Positions 23,918 to 33,461 are shown, counted from the first letter of the stretch. The stretch: DNA of 64,000 nt from Cognatilysobacter segetis (GCF_004359965.1 NZ_SMRQ01000001.1:43451-107450), one strand, 5' to 3'. Notes: generated by a model from the sequence alone, not told the origin. Numbers and translations are program-made.

Positions 23918-25522
23918 TTAAGAAATCGATACGGCGGCCGTGCTCCGCATGCGGATCCAGTCCGCCGCACGCTCGGCGATCATGATCGTCGGCGCATTGG
24001 TATTGCCGCCGATCAGCCGCGGCATCACCGACGCATCGACCACGCGCAGGCCGTCGACGCCGCGCACGCGCAACTGCGGGTCGACGACGCTCGTTGCGTC
24101 GCTGCCCATGCGGCAGCTGCCAACGGGGTGGTAGACCGACTCCGCCTTCGTGCGCACGAAGTCGAGCAGGCCGGCGTCGTCGAGGTCGTTGCGCGGCGGG
24201 ATCACCGGCGCGCCGCGGTAGCCGTCGAATGCCGGCTGCAGCAGCAGTTCGCGCGAGAGCCGGGCGCATTCGACCATCATGCGTGCATCGAAGCCCTCCG
24301 GATCCGACAGGTAGTTCGCGTGGATCCGCGGGTTCGCCGCCGGGTCGGACGACGCGAGCTCGATGCGGCCCCGGCTGCGCGGACGCAGGAAGCACGCATG
24401 CACGGTGTAGCCGTCGCCGGGCAGGCGATGGCGGCCGTGGTCGTCGAGCTGCGCGGGCACGAAGTGCATCTGGATGTCGGGGCGTTCGTCGGTCGCCAGC
24501 GGCGAGCGGAGGAACGCGCCGGCCTCGGCGACGTTCGACGTGCCCGCGCCGCGGTGGCCGCGAAGGAAATAGTCGAAGCCGATGCGCAGGTCGCTCGCGC
24601 GGTCGTACGTGACCGGCTGCGTGCTCGCGTGCAGCGTGCAGATATCCAGGTGGTCCTGAAGGTTCGCGCCCACGTCCGGCGCGTCGTGGCGGACGTCGAT
24701 GCCGTGCGCATGCAGCGCGTCGGCCGGGCCGATGCCCGACAGCATGAGCAACTGCGGCGAGTTGATCGCGCCGCCGCTGAGCAGCACTTCGGCATCGGCG
24801 CGTGCCTGCCGCACCTGTCCGCCTTCGACGTACTCCACGCCGACCGCGCGCTGCCGCTCGAACAGCACGCGCGTGACGAGTACGCCGGTGCGCACGACCA
24901 GGTTCGGTCGCGCGCGTGCCGGACGCAGGTAGGCGACGGCGCTGGAGCAGCGCGCGCCGTCCTTCTGCGTGACCTGGTACAGGCCGAAGCCTTCCTGCGT
25001 GGGGCCGTTGAAGTCGTCGTTGCGGGGCTCGCCCCGTTGCGTGCCCGCCTCGATGAAGACGCGCGAGAGCGGATTGACATGGCGCAGGTCGGCGACGCTC
25101 AGCGGCCCGTCCGCGCCGTGCAGCGCGCTGGCGCCGCGCGAGTTCGCTTCGCTGCGCAGGAACGCGGGTAGCACGTCCCGCCACGACCAGCCGGTCGCGC
25201 CTTCGGCGGCCCAGTCGTCGTAATCGCGGGGGACGCCGCGGATGTAGCACATCGCATTGATCGAGCTGGAGCCGCCGAGCACGCGACCGCGCGGCCACCA
25301 CAGCCGGCGGCCGTGCAGCTGCGCCTCGGGCTCGGTGCTGTAGTCCCAGTTGAGCCGGCGGATGTTCACCAGCTTGGCGATGCCCGCCGGCATATGGATG
25401 AACGGATGACGGTCGCGCGGGCCGGCTTCGAGCAGGAGCACGCGCACCGCCGGATCGGCGCTGAGGCGGTTGGCCAGCACGCAGCCCGCCGAGCCGGCGC
25501 CCACGATCACGTAGTCGAACAT
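23918..25522 (-). CDS. GMC-family FAD-dependent oxidoreductase (choline/alcohol dehydrogenase-like)
   Basis: 534 residues. The FAD-binding Rossmann loop GAGSAG is at residues 8-13, with LLLEAG following. GMC signature 1 region is WWPRGRVLGGSSSINAMCYIRG, and signature 2 is SGGAINSPQLLMLSGIG. Active-site His465 lies in VYHPVGSCRMG, and the C-terminal GGNTNAPTIMIAE carries the second catalytic position (Asn507). No signal peptide, so a cytoplasmic alcohol oxidase/dehydrogenase of the BetA/AlkJ type. There is no betaine gene nearby, so choline is not the obvious substrate. The ATG at 25522 follows GGGG. Divergent from the transporter gene at 25646. Confidence 0.9.
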   Translation of the reverse strand: MFDYVIVGAGSAGCVLANRLSADPAVRVLLLEAGPRDRHPFIHMPAGIAKLVNIRRLNWDYSTEPEAQLHGRRLWWPRGRVLGGSSSINAMCYIRGVPRDYDDWAAEGATGWSWRDVLPAFLRSEANSRGASALHGADGPLSVADLRHVNPLSRVFIEAGTQRGEPRNDDFNGPTQEGFGLYQVTQKDGARCSSAVAYLRPARARPNLVVRTGVLVTRVLFERQRAVGVEYVEGGQVRQARADAEVLLSGGAINSPQLLMLSGIGPADALHAHGIDVRHDAPDVGANLQDHLDICTLHASTQPVTYDRASDLRIGFDYFLRGHRGAGTSNVAEAGAFLRSPLATDERPDIQMHFVPAQLDDHGRHRLPGDGYTVHACFLRPRSRGRIELASSDPAANPRIHANYLSDPEGFDARMMVECARLSRELLLQPAFDGYRGAPVIPPRNDLDDAGLLDFVRTKAESVYHPVGSCRMGSDATSVVDPQLRVRGVDGLRVVDASVMPRLIGGNTNAPTIMIAERAADWIRMRSTAAVSIS

Positions 25523-25645
25523 GCGAGCCCCGTTGCGGCGCCGACGCGCCGCCGTTCCACGATGCGCCCGCAGCATAGCGCCGGCGGGCTGGCGGCGCGG
25601 ACGGCCGCGGAGTACGGTTCGCATCCCCCCGCGGACGCCGCATCG

Positions 25646-26947
25646 ATGACCCCCGACTCCGGGCCCGCCGGCCCCGACCCGACTCGCGTGCGTCGCGGCG
25701 AATGGCCCGCGTTGCTGCTGTCCTGCGTCTACTTCTTCTGCGTGCTGACCGCGTACTACGTGATCCGGCCCGTCCGCGAGCAGCTGTCGGCGGCGGTCGG
25801 GTCCACGCAGCTGCCGTGGTTCTACGCGGCGACGTTCCTCGTGACGCTCGCGCTGACGCCGCTGTTCGCGGCGCTGGTCTCGCGCTGGCGGCGCCGGGTG
25901 ATGGTGCCGGTGGTGTACGGCGTCTTCGTCGCCTGCCTGATCGGCTTCATGCCGTTCTTCGCCCAGCCGGGGCTGCTGTCGCCGCGCGCGCTCGGCGTGG
26001 TGTTCTTCGTCTGGGTGAGCGTCTTCAACTTGTTCGTGGTGTCGGTGTTCTGGATCTTCATGTCCGACATCTGGACGCCGCCGCAGGCGCGCCGGCTGTT
26101 CCCGCTGATCGGCTTCGCCGGTACCACCGGCGCGCTCGCGGGGCCGGCGATCACGCACACGCTCGTGGGCGTCGTCGGCGTGGCGCCGTTGCTCGGCGTG
26201 TCGGCCGCGCTGCTTGGGCTGGCGACGTTCTGCTCGCTCGTGCTCGGCCGCCACGCACGCGAGCAGCGGCCGTCGACGTCCGACGACGCGCCGCTCGGCG
26301 GCGGCATGCTCGACGGGCTGAAGCAGGTGCTGGCGAGCCCCTTCATGCGCAACATGGCGCTGCTGCTGGTGCTGGCCGACGGCATCGGCACGATCAACTA
26401 CGCGCTGCTGGCCGACTACTCGCACGCGACGTTCACCAGCGACACCGCGCGCACGGCGGTCGCCGCCAGTGTCGACTTCGCCTCGAACGTGCTGACCATG
26501 CTGCTGCAGGTGGGCATCGCCTGGTGGCTGATGCCGGCGATCGGCGCGGGGCGCGTGCTCATCCTCTGGGCGGGCATCGCGATGGCGGCGCTGGCGCTGG
26601 TGGTGTTCTCGCCGGATGCGTATGCGCCGTTGGTGGGCGCGATGCCGGCCGTCGCGATCGCGGCCATCGTCAGCCGCGCGCTGGGCTACGGCATGGCCGA
26701 GCCCGCGCGGCATGCGCTGTTCACGCAGGTCGCGCGCACCGAGCGCTACAAGGGCCAGAACGCCGTGGATACCGCGGTCTGGCGGTTCGGTGACTTGCTG
26801 GTGGCGCTGACGATGAATGCGATGAAGGCCCTGGGCGCCGGCGTGGGCGCGGTGGCGATGATCGGCGTGGCCGCCGCGGGCACGGCCGCGGGCATCGGCT
26901 GGCGGTTGTCGCGCGGCGCCGGTGCGCGCGTATCGCAGGACGCATGA
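25646..26947 (+). CDS. 12-helix transporter of the NTP/NDP-exchange (ATP/ADP translocase-like) group
   Basis: 433 residues, about 12 predicted inner-membrane helices. The first helix contains CVYFFCVLTAYYVIRPVREQL, resembling the Y-x-x-x-R-P/S-x-(R/K)-(D/E) motif of ATP/ADP translocase-like proteins (Tlc group, COG3202). FWIFMSDIWTPPQARRLFPLIGFAGTTGALAGP and RALGYGMAEPARHALFTQVARTERYKGQNAVDT also fit that group more than standard sugar MFS carriers. In free-living bacteria the substrate is unknown. The stop overlaps the next ATG (ATGA), so it is coupled to a phosphoesterase. Confidence 0.7.
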   Translation: MTPDSGPAGPDPTRVRRGEWPALLLSCVYFFCVLTAYYVIRPVREQLSAAVGSTQLPWFYAATFLVTLALTPLFAALVSRWRRRVMVPVVYGVFVACLIGFMPFFAQPGLLSPRALGVVFFVWVSVFNLFVVSVFWIFMSDIWTPPQARRLFPLIGFAGTTGALAGPAITHTLVGVVGVAPLLGVSAALLGLATFCSLVLGRHAREQRPSTSDDAPLGGGMLDGLKQVLASPFMRNMALLLVLADGIGTINYALLADYSHATFTSDTARTAVAASVDFASNVLTMLLQVGIAWWLMPAIGAGRVLILWAGIAMAALALVVFSPDAYAPLVGAMPAVAIAAIVSRALGYGMAEPARHALFTQVARTERYKGQNAVDTAVWRFGDLLVALTMNAMKALGAGVGAVAMIGVAAAGTAAGIGWRLSRGAGARVSQDA

Positions 26948-27810
26948 CGACGCCGCGCGCGAGCCGTCGGCACTGGCTGGCCGACCTCGGCATCCTGTGG
27001 ATCACCGCGGCGCTGATCGTGCTGCTCTACGGCCTGTTCGTGGAACCGCGGCGACTCGTCGAGCAGGACTACGCGATCTCCATCCCGCGATGGCCCGCTG
27101 CCTGCCAGGGCCTGCGCCTCGACCACGTAACCGACATCCACACCGGTTCGCCGAACAACGGCGTCGCCAACCTCGATCGCCTGGTGGCGCGGCTGGATGC
27201 CAGCGATGCCGACGCGGTGGTGATGACCGGCGACTACGTGATCCTGAGCGTCTTCGGCGGTACGTACATCCCGGCCTCGACGACCGCGCCCCATCTGCGC
27301 GCGCTGACGCGTCGCAAGCCCGTCTACGCGGTGCTGGGCAACCACGACTGGTGGAAGGGCGGCCTCGCGATCCGGCGCGCGCTGGAGGCGGCGGGCGTGG
27401 TGGTGCTCGAGGACGAGTCGCGCCGCGTGACGCTGCGCGGCTGCCCGTTGTGGATCGTCGGCGTGGGCGACATGTGGACCGCGCCGCACAACGTGCGCCG
27501 CGCCTTCTCGGGCGTCGCGGCCGACGGCGCGCCCGCGATCGTGATCACGCACAACCCGGCGCTGTTCCCGAGCATCCCGTCGCGTGCCTCGCTGGTGCTG
27601 GCGGGCCACACGCACGGCGGGCAGATCTCGCTGCCCGGCGTCGGCCAGCCCGCGCAGTGGGGCAAGCCGGAGAACCGCTACATCCGCGGCGAGTACGACG
27701 AGGGCGATCGCCGCCTGTTCGTGTCGCCCGGCATCGGCACGAGCATCTTCCCGATGCGCATCGGCGTGCCGCCGGAGATCTCGCGCCTCACGCTGCGCGC
27801 GCCGCGCTGA
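26944..27810 (+). CDS. Membrane-anchored calcineurin-like metallophosphoesterase
   Basis: 288 residues. One N-terminal membrane segment (LGILWITAALIVLLYGLFV) is followed by the metallophosphoesterase domain. The usual metal-ligand motifs are present: DIHTG (D-x-H, site 1), GDYV (GD), GNHDWW (GNHD), THNP (H) and GHTHGGQ (GHxH), with two divalent metals expected. This resembles YkuE/UDP-diacylglucosamine hydrolase-like enzymes acting outside or at the membrane. The ATGA overlap with the transporter gene suggests linked roles, such as trimming a nucleotide or phospho-compound related to transport. The substrate is not readable from sequence. Confidence 0.85.
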   Translation: MTTPRASRRHWLADLGILWITAALIVLLYGLFVEPRRLVEQDYAISIPRWPAACQGLRLDHVTDIHTGSPNNGVANLDRLVARLDASDADAVVMTGDYVILSVFGGTYIPASTTAPHLRALTRRKPVYAVLGNHDWWKGGLAIRRALEAAGVVVLEDESRRVTLRGCPLWIVGVGDMWTAPHNVRRAFSGVAADGAPAIVITHNPALFPSIPSRASLVLAGHTHGGQISLPGVGQPAQWGKPENRYIRGEYDEGDRRLFVSPGIGTSIFPMRIGVPPEISRLTLRAPR

Positions 27811-27813
27811 GGC

Positions 27814-28296
27814 TCAGCGCCGCTTCGGCGAGACCCACATCGCGATGCGCGCACGGAACACCGCATCGCCGGACGGGTCCCGGACCTCGACGTCGACCGG
27901 CAGTTCGTACGCCGCCTCCGACGCGATGATCGGCACGGCGGGCAGGGCCACCGCCCGCATACGGCCGCGCGCCTTCTTCAGGTAGTCGACCTGCATGCCC
28001 TTGGGTATCCAACGCATCGACGGCGGCAGCGTCGCATCCGTCACCACGCCGGCCGCCAGCTCCGCGAGATTGCAGAGCGCGATCGCGTGGACGGTGCCGA
28101 GGTGGTTGTGCACGCGCCGGCGGTCGGGCATCGAGATCTCGCACACGCCCGGCTCCAGCCGGTCGAAGCGCGGCGCGATGGTCGCGAAGTAGGGCGCACG
28201 GACGCAGACCAGGCGCCCGAACAGCCAGCGGCCGAGCGCAAAACGCGCGAGCCGCCGGTAAAGCGCGAGGAGCCGGTTCGACGCGCGTTCGTGCAT
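27814..28296 (-). CDS. DUF4442-type hotdog-fold thioesterase-like protein
   Basis: 160 residues from the ATG at 28296. A TTG at 28320 in the same frame is a possible alternative, and neither has a strong SD. The pattern VRAPYFATIAPRFDRLEPGVCEISMPDRRRVHNHLGTVHAIALCNLAELAAG is characteristic of DUF4442 hotdog proteins, with the HNHLGTVHA segment lining the active pocket. It ends 4 bp from the converging phosphoesterase gene. It lies 45 bp downstream of fadE on the same strand and is probably cotranscribed, which fits acyl-CoA chemistry. Activity not demonstrated for this group as a whole. Confidence 0.72.
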   Translation of the reverse strand: MHERASNRLLALYRRLARFALGRWLFGRLVCVRAPYFATIAPRFDRLEPGVCEISMPDRRRVHNHLGTVHAIALCNLAELAAGVVTDATLPPSMRWIPKGMQVDYLKKARGRMRAVALPAVPIIASEAAYELPVDVEVRDPSGDAVFRARIAMWVSPKRR

Positions 28297-28341
28297 GGTC
28301 GGCGGCGCGACCGGCCTCAAGGGAGACCGGTCGCGGATCGA

Positions 28342-30816
28342 TCAGGCCGCCGCGCGCTCGCCCGGCGACGCGACCGCAGCCGCGTAGCCGGAGGACCGCA
28401 GCGCCGACGCCTCGAAGTCGTCGACGCTGATCGTGTCGATGGTCATCTCGCGCAGCTGCTCCAGCTGGCGTCGCTCGTCGGCGGTGATCCAGCCACGCGA
28501 GACGGCGAGCGCGAGCTGCGAGGCGAAGTCGTGCGCCTCGACCTCGTGCCCCTTGAGCGCCTTCTGGAACTTGCGTTCGATCGGCTCGGCGGCGACCACG
28601 GCGGGCAGATAGCTGTCCACGCGGCCGGCCGGGTTGTTCGGGCCCGGCGTCAGGAACGCGCCGCGACCGATGCGCTCGCGCGCCTCGCCCGGCGTCATCA
28701 GGATCGACGCGACCTTGCGGCTCAGGCGATCGCTCGGCGCCACCGCGCGGCGGCCCAGCGGGAACACCAGCGCCCACAGCAGCCAGCCCACCGGGCGCAC
28801 CGGGAAGTTGCGCAGCGCGGCCGAGAGCGACAGCTCGAGCTTGTGCATCGCGTTGTGGAAGGCCCAAGCGAGCAGCGGACGGTCCGCCGCGGGGCTGCCC
28901 TGGTCCTGGTAGCGCTTGAGCATCGCGCTGGCGATGTAGAGCTGGCTGAGCACGTCGCCGAGCCGGCCCGACAGCGACTCCTTGAACTTCAGCTTGCCGC
29001 CGAGCAGCAGCATCGAGGTGTCGGCCAGCAGCGCGAGCACGGCGGAGTAGCGGTTGAGCTTGCGGAAGTAGCGCTTCGTGTACTCGTCGCCCGGCGCCTT
29101 GCCGAGCGTGGCGCCGGTGATGCCGAACCACAGCGAGCGCACGGCGTTCGAGATGGCGAAGCCGATGTGACCGAACAGCGCCGCGTCGAATTCGCGCAGG
29201 CCCTGCGCGGCGTCGGCGTTGTTCGCGGCCTTCATCTCCTTCAGCACCCAGGGATGGCAGAGGATCGCGCCCTGGCCGAAGATCATCAGCGAGCGCGTCA
29301 TGATGTTCGCGCCCTCCACGGTGATGCCGATCGGCGAGGCCTGCCATGCGCGGCCGAGGTAGTTCTTCGGGCCGAGGATGATGCCCTTGCCGCCGTGGAT
29401 GTCCATCGCGTCCTTGACCAGCTCGCGGCCCATCTCGGTGCAGTGGTACTTGGAGATCGTCGACGGCACCGCCGGCAGCTCGCCGCGCGCCACCGCTGCG
29501 GCCGAGGCTTCGGCCAGCGCGGTGATCGTGTACGCGTTGCCGCCGATGCGCGCGAGCGCTTCCTCGACGCCTTCGAACCGGCCGACCGACAGGCCGAACT
29601 GCTTGCGGATGCGCGCATAGGCGCCCGGCACGCGCGCGCCCATGCGCGCGCCGCCCGAGGCGGTGGAGGGCAGGGTGATCGACCGGCCGATGGACAGGCA
29701 CTCGACCAGCATCTGCCAGCCCTTGCCCGCATACGCTTCGCCGCCGATGAGCTGGCTGAGCGGGATGAAGACGTCCTTGCCGCGGATGGGGCCGTTCTGG
29801 AACGGCGAGTTCAGCGGCATCGCGCGGCGGCCGATCTCCACGCCCACAGTATCGCGCGGCAGCAGCGCCAGCGTGATGCCGATGTCGTCCTTCTCGCCGA
29901 GCAGGTGGTCGGGGTCGTACATGCGGAAGGCGAGGCCGATCAGCGTCGCCACCGGCGCCAGCGTGATGTAGCGCTTGTCGAACGTGAGCTTGACGCCGAC
30001 CACGCGCGCGCCGTTCCAGTCGCCCATGCAGACGATGCCGTAGTCGGGAATCGACGTCGCGTCCGAGCCCGCCCACGGGCCGGTCAGGCCGAAGCAGGGC
30101 ACTTCGCGACCGTCGGCGAGGCGTGGCAGGTAGTAGTCCTTCTGCTCGGTCGTGCCGTAGTGCATGAGCAGTTCGGCCGGGCCGAGCGAATTCGGCACGC
30201 CGACGGTGGAGCTCACCACCGACGAGATCGACGCCAGCTTCTCGATCACCTTGTGGTTGCCCAGCGCGGTGAAGCCGAGGCCGCCGTACTCCTTCGGCAC
30301 GATCATGCCGAAGAACCTGTTCGTCTTGATGTAGTCCCAGAGCTCGGGCTGCAGGTCGGCGTGGACGTGGGTGATCTCCCAGTCGTCGACCATGCGGCAG
30401 AGCTCCTCGACCGGGCCGTCGAGGAAGGCCTGCTCGTCCTCGCGGAGCGTCGGCTTCGGCTGCGCGAACAGGACGTTCCAGTCCGGCTTGCCGCCGAAGA
30501 GCTCGCCCTCCCAGCCGACGGTGCCCGCTTCCAGCGCGACGCGCTCGGTTTCCGAGAGCGGCGGCAGCACCTTGCGGTAGGCCGCGAACAGCGGCTTGGT
30601 GACGAAGCCCAGGCGGATGCCCGGCACCAGCAGCGGCATGGCGACGATCGCCAGCAGCACGGCCGCGACGATCGTGGCGGCGGGGCTCGCGCCGAACAGC
30701 CAGCAGACCACGAGGCCGGCGGCCGACATCGCGACCCACGGCGCCAGCCGCATGCGGTGGTAGGCGGCCAGTCCGCCGAGGACCAGCAGGACGAGGAACG
30801 GGGCGGCGATGCTCAT
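28342..30816 (-). CDS. fadE: FadE-type acyl-CoA dehydrogenase
   Basis: First step of fatty-acid beta-oxidation, oxidising acyl-CoA to trans-2-enoyl-CoA with FAD. 824 residues, close to E. coli FadE (814). Two N-terminal membrane helices (LVLLVLGGLAAYH; ATIVAAVLLAIVAMPLLV) are followed by the acyl-CoA dehydrogenase core: IVPKEYGGLGFTALGNHKVIEKLAS, CFGLTGPWAGSDATSIPD, DIHGGKGIILGPKNYLGRAW. A long C-terminal helical extension is specific to FadE. The ATG at 30816 follows GGAG. A divergent TetR regulator sits 208 bp upstream, so fatty-acid-responsive repression is likely. Confidence 0.95.
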   Translation of the reverse strand: MSIAAPFLVLLVLGGLAAYHRMRLAPWVAMSAAGLVVCWLFGASPAATIVAAVLLAIVAMPLLVPGIRLGFVTKPLFAAYRKVLPPLSETERVALEAGTVGWEGELFGGKPDWNVLFAQPKPTLREDEQAFLDGPVEELCRMVDDWEITHVHADLQPELWDYIKTNRFFGMIVPKEYGGLGFTALGNHKVIEKLASISSVVSSTVGVPNSLGPAELLMHYGTTEQKDYYLPRLADGREVPCFGLTGPWAGSDATSIPDYGIVCMGDWNGARVVGVKLTFDKRYITLAPVATLIGLAFRMYDPDHLLGEKDDIGITLALLPRDTVGVEIGRRAMPLNSPFQNGPIRGKDVFIPLSQLIGGEAYAGKGWQMLVECLSIGRSITLPSTASGGARMGARVPGAYARIRKQFGLSVGRFEGVEEALARIGGNAYTITALAEASAAAVARGELPAVPSTISKYHCTEMGRELVKDAMDIHGGKGIILGPKNYLGRAWQASPIGITVEGANIMTRSLMIFGQGAILCHPWVLKEMKAANNADAAQGLREFDAALFGHIGFAISNAVRSLWFGITGATLGKAPGDEYTKRYFRKLNRYSAVLALLADTSMLLLGGKLKFKESLSGRLGDVLSQLYIASAMLKRYQDQGSPAADRPLLAWAFHNAMHKLELSLSAALRNFPVRPVGWLLWALVFPLGRRAVAPSDRLSRKVASILMTPGEARERIGRGAFLTPGPNNPAGRVDSYLPAVVAAEPIERKFQKALKGHEVEAHDFASQLALAVSRGWITADERRQLEQLREMTIDTISVDDFEASALRSSGYAAAVASPGERAAA

Positions 30817-30908
30817 GGAGCGCTCCAGCGGATGCGGGATCCGCGCGGGATGGTCGGGAAGATCGGGTCGGCGCCGGGCGGTTTCAATCGGCAGCATGAA
30901 ACGCCCGA

Positions 30909-30924
30909 CATACGCACGAGTATG
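30909..30924. promoter_or_regulatory. Candidate TetR operator between fadE and tetR
   Basis: CATAC-6 nt-GTATG inverted repeat centred between the divergent fadE and TetR-family genes. The arms are short, so this is tentative. Confidence 0.35.
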
Positions 30925-31012
30925 GTTACGACGATCGGTCCATGTCAACGCATCCAAGCGGCCGGACGCGGCAGCGGCTTAACGCATACTGTCCCGGCCG
31001 GACCCGTACGGA

Positions 31013-31018
31013 TACACT
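31013..31018 (+). promoter_or_regulatory. -10 element of tetR, implying a leaderless mRNA
   Basis: TACACT ends 6 bp before the A of the ATG at 31025. The expected transcription start falls on the start codon itself, and no SD-like sequence lies upstream. Confidence 0.4.
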
Positions 31019-31024
31019 GGTCAC

Positions 31025-31609
31025 ATGACGACCGATTCGCCCGCCAAGTCCGACCGCACGGGGCGCCTGAGCGCCGACGACTGGGCGCAGGCCGCGCTCG
31101 ACCTGATCGCGGAGCAGGGCGTGGGGGCGGTCGCGGTCGAACCGCTCGCGCGGCGCCTGGGCGTCACCAAGGGCAGCTTCTACTGGCATTTCCCCTCGCG
31201 CGAGTCGCTGCTCGTGGCCGCGCTGGAGCGCTGGGAGAAAACCGAGCAGGAAGCGATCTTCGGCCAGCTCGAGCAGATCGCCGACCCGCGCCAGCGCCTG
31301 CGCCGCCTGTTCGACCTGGTCGCCCACGAGTACACCTCGCACATCATCTATTCGGCGCTGCTCAAGGCGCTGGACCACCCGATCGTCGCGCCCGTCATCG
31401 GCCGCGTCTCGCACCGCCGCCTGGAATGGCTCGCGGCCTCGTTCCGCCAGGCCGGGCTCGACCCGACCGCCGCGCTGCACCGCGCGCGGCTGGCGTACGC
31501 GGCCTACGTCGGCTTCCTGCAGCTCAACCTGCAGCTCAACCAGACGCGCCTGCCGCGCGACGAGTTCGAAGCCTTCGTCGAGCACATGATGGCCACGCTG
31601 ATCCCGTGA
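31025..31609 (+). CDS. TetR-family transcriptional regulator, probable fatty-acid-metabolism repressor
   Basis: 194 residues. The N-terminal helix-turn-helix is ALDLIAEQGVGAVAVEPLARRLGVTKGSFYWHFPSRESLLVAALERWE, with the TetR hallmark KGSFYWHF. The rest is a helical ligand/dimer domain with no known ligand motif. Divergent from fadE across an intergenic region holding a small palindrome, so it probably controls fadE and itself. PEP carboxykinase follows 49 bp downstream with its own excellent SD. Ligand (for example long-chain acyl-CoA) is inferred from context only. Confidence 0.85.
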   Translation: MTTDSPAKSDRTGRLSADDWAQAALDLIAEQGVGAVAVEPLARRLGVTKGSFYWHFPSRESLLVAALERWEKTEQEAIFGQLEQIADPRQRLRRLFDLVAHEYTSHIIYSALLKALDHPIVAPVIGRVSHRRLEWLAASFRQAGLDPTAALHRARLAYAAYVGFLQLNLQLNQTRLPRDEFEAFVEHMMATLIP

Positions 31610-31658
31610 GGATCCGCCGCTTCACGACTTTCCCTATCGCAACAACAGGAGGTTCCGC

Positions 31659-33461
31659 ATGAATGCCCTCGTCCAGGACGTCGATAAACGCGCCCCCGAG
31701 GTGCAGGGCCGCGGGACCACGCTGGAAAGCCTCGCGCGCTGGGTCGCCGGGGTCGCGGCGCTGACGCGGCCGGCCGCCATCCACTGGTGCGACGGCAGCG
31801 ATGCCGAGAACGCCGCGCTCATCGCCAAGATGGAAGCCGACGGCACGCTCATCCGGCTCAACGAAGAGACCAACCCGGGCAGCTGGCTGCACCGGTCGCA
31901 TCCGGAGGACGTCGCGCGCGTCGAGCACCTGACCTTCGTCTGCACGTCCGGGCAGGACGACGCCGGCCCGAACAACCACTGGATGTCGCCCGCCGAGGGC
32001 CATGCGCAGATGGACGCGCTCTTCGACGGCTGCATGGAAGGGCGGACCATGTACGTCATCCCGTACTGCATGGGTCCGATCGACTCGCCGATCTCGCGCT
32101 GCGGCGTGGAGATCACCGACAGCCCGTACGTCGTCGCCAACATGCGCATCATGACGCGCATGGGCGAGCCCGCGCTGCAGCGCATCGAGCGCGAGGGCAC
32201 GTTCGTCCGTGGCCTGCACTCGACCGGCGAACTCGACCCGAACCGCCGCTTCATCATGCATTTCCCGGAAGAGCTGACGATCAAGTCGTACGGCTCGGGC
32301 TACGGCGGCAACGCGCTGCTCGGCAAGAAGTGCCATGCGCTGCGCATCGCTTCGCACCAGGCGCGCCGGGAAGGCTGGCTCGCCGAGCACATGCTGATCC
32401 TCGGCATCGAGAACCCGCAAGGCGAGACGCATTACATCGCCGCCGCGTTCCCGTCGGCCTGCGGCAAGACCAACCTCGCGATGCTCATCCCGCCGGAGGG
32501 CTACCGCGAGAAGGGCTGGAAGGTCTGGACGATCGGCGACGACATCTGCTGGATGCGCCCCGGCCCCGACGGCCGCCTGTACGCGATCAACCCGGAGGCC
32601 GGCTTCTTCGGCGTCGCGCCGGGCACGTCGGCGAAGTCCAACCCGAATGCGCTCGAAACCATCCGGCGGAACACCCTCTTCACCAACGTCGGCGTGACCG
32701 CGGACGGTCGTCCGTGGTGGGAGGGCCTCGGCGAAGGCGAGCCCGCCATTGACTGGCGCGGAAATGACTACGATTGCAACAACGGCCCGGCCGCGCATCC
32801 GAACGCCCGCTTCACCGTGTCGGCGAAGCAGTGCCCGAGCTACAGCGAGAAGGCGGAGGACCCGCAGGGCGTGCCGATCAGCGCCATCGTGTTCGGCGGC
32901 CGCCGCGCCTCACTGGTGCCCCTCGTGTTCGAGGCGCGCGACTGGACGCACGGCGTGCTCGTCGGCGCCGCGATGGGTTCGGAGACGACGGCCGCGGCGA
33001 CCGGTGCGGTCGGCGTCATGCGCCGCGACCCGATGGCGATGAAGCCGTTCTGCGGCTACAACTTCGCCGATTACTTCGCGCACTGGCTGTCGTTCGACAA
33101 CGGCCAGACCCAGCTGCCGAAGGTCTTCCACGTCAACTGGTTCCGCAAGGGCGACGACGGCAAGTTCCTGTGGCCGGGCTTCGGCGATAACCTGCGCGTG
33201 CTGGAGTGGATGATCGGGCGCGTCGAGGGCCGCGCGGGTGCGGTGGACACGCCGATCGGCGCACTGCCGGGCAAGGGCGACGTCGACCTCGCCGGCGTCG
33301 AGCTGTCGGCCGAAGCCCGCGAGAAGCTGTTCGGCTTCGACCGCGACGGCTGGCGGACCGAATTCGACAGCATCGGCGACTACCTGCGCGGGTACGGCCC
33401 GCGCATGCCGGACGCGCTGCACCGCGAGCAGCAGCGCATCCGCGCGTCGCTCGAGGGCTGA
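31659..33461 (+). CDS. pckG: Phosphoenolpyruvate carboxykinase (GTP)
   Basis: Converts oxaloacetate plus GTP to PEP, GDP and CO2, the entry to gluconeogenesis. 600 residues, typical of the GTP-dependent family and unrelated in sequence to the ATP type. Visible motifs: hyper-reactive Cys268 and P-loop Lys270 in FPSACGKTNLAM, GDDICWMRP (Mn/Mg site), GYGGNALLGKKC (substrate loop), and FGGRRASLVPLVFEARDWTHGV. SD AGGAGG lies seven bases from the ATG. Its place after the fatty-acid regulator and fadE makes metabolic sense, since growth on fatty acids needs gluconeogenesis. Confidence 0.97.
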   Translation: MNALVQDVDKRAPEVQGRGTTLESLARWVAGVAALTRPAAIHWCDGSDAENAALIAKMEADGTLIRLNEETNPGSWLHRSHPEDVARVEHLTFVCTSGQDDAGPNNHWMSPAEGHAQMDALFDGCMEGRTMYVIPYCMGPIDSPISRCGVEITDSPYVVANMRIMTRMGEPALQRIEREGTFVRGLHSTGELDPNRRFIMHFPEELTIKSYGSGYGGNALLGKKCHALRIASHQARREGWLAEHMLILGIENPQGETHYIAAAFPSACGKTNLAMLIPPEGYREKGWKVWTIGDDICWMRPGPDGRLYAINPEAGFFGVAPGTSAKSNPNALETIRRNTLFTNVGVTADGRPWWEGLGEGEPAIDWRGNDYDCNNGPAAHPNARFTVSAKQCPSYSEKAEDPQGVPISAIVFGGRRASLVPLVFEARDWTHGVLVGAAMGSETTAAATGAVGVMRRDPMAMKPFCGYNFADYFAHWLSFDNGQTQLPKVFHVNWFRKGDDGKFLWPGFGDNLRVLEWMIGRVEGRAGAVDTPIGALPGKGDVDLAGVELSAEAREKLFGFDRDGWRTEFDSIGDYLRGYGPRMPDALHREQQRIRASLEG

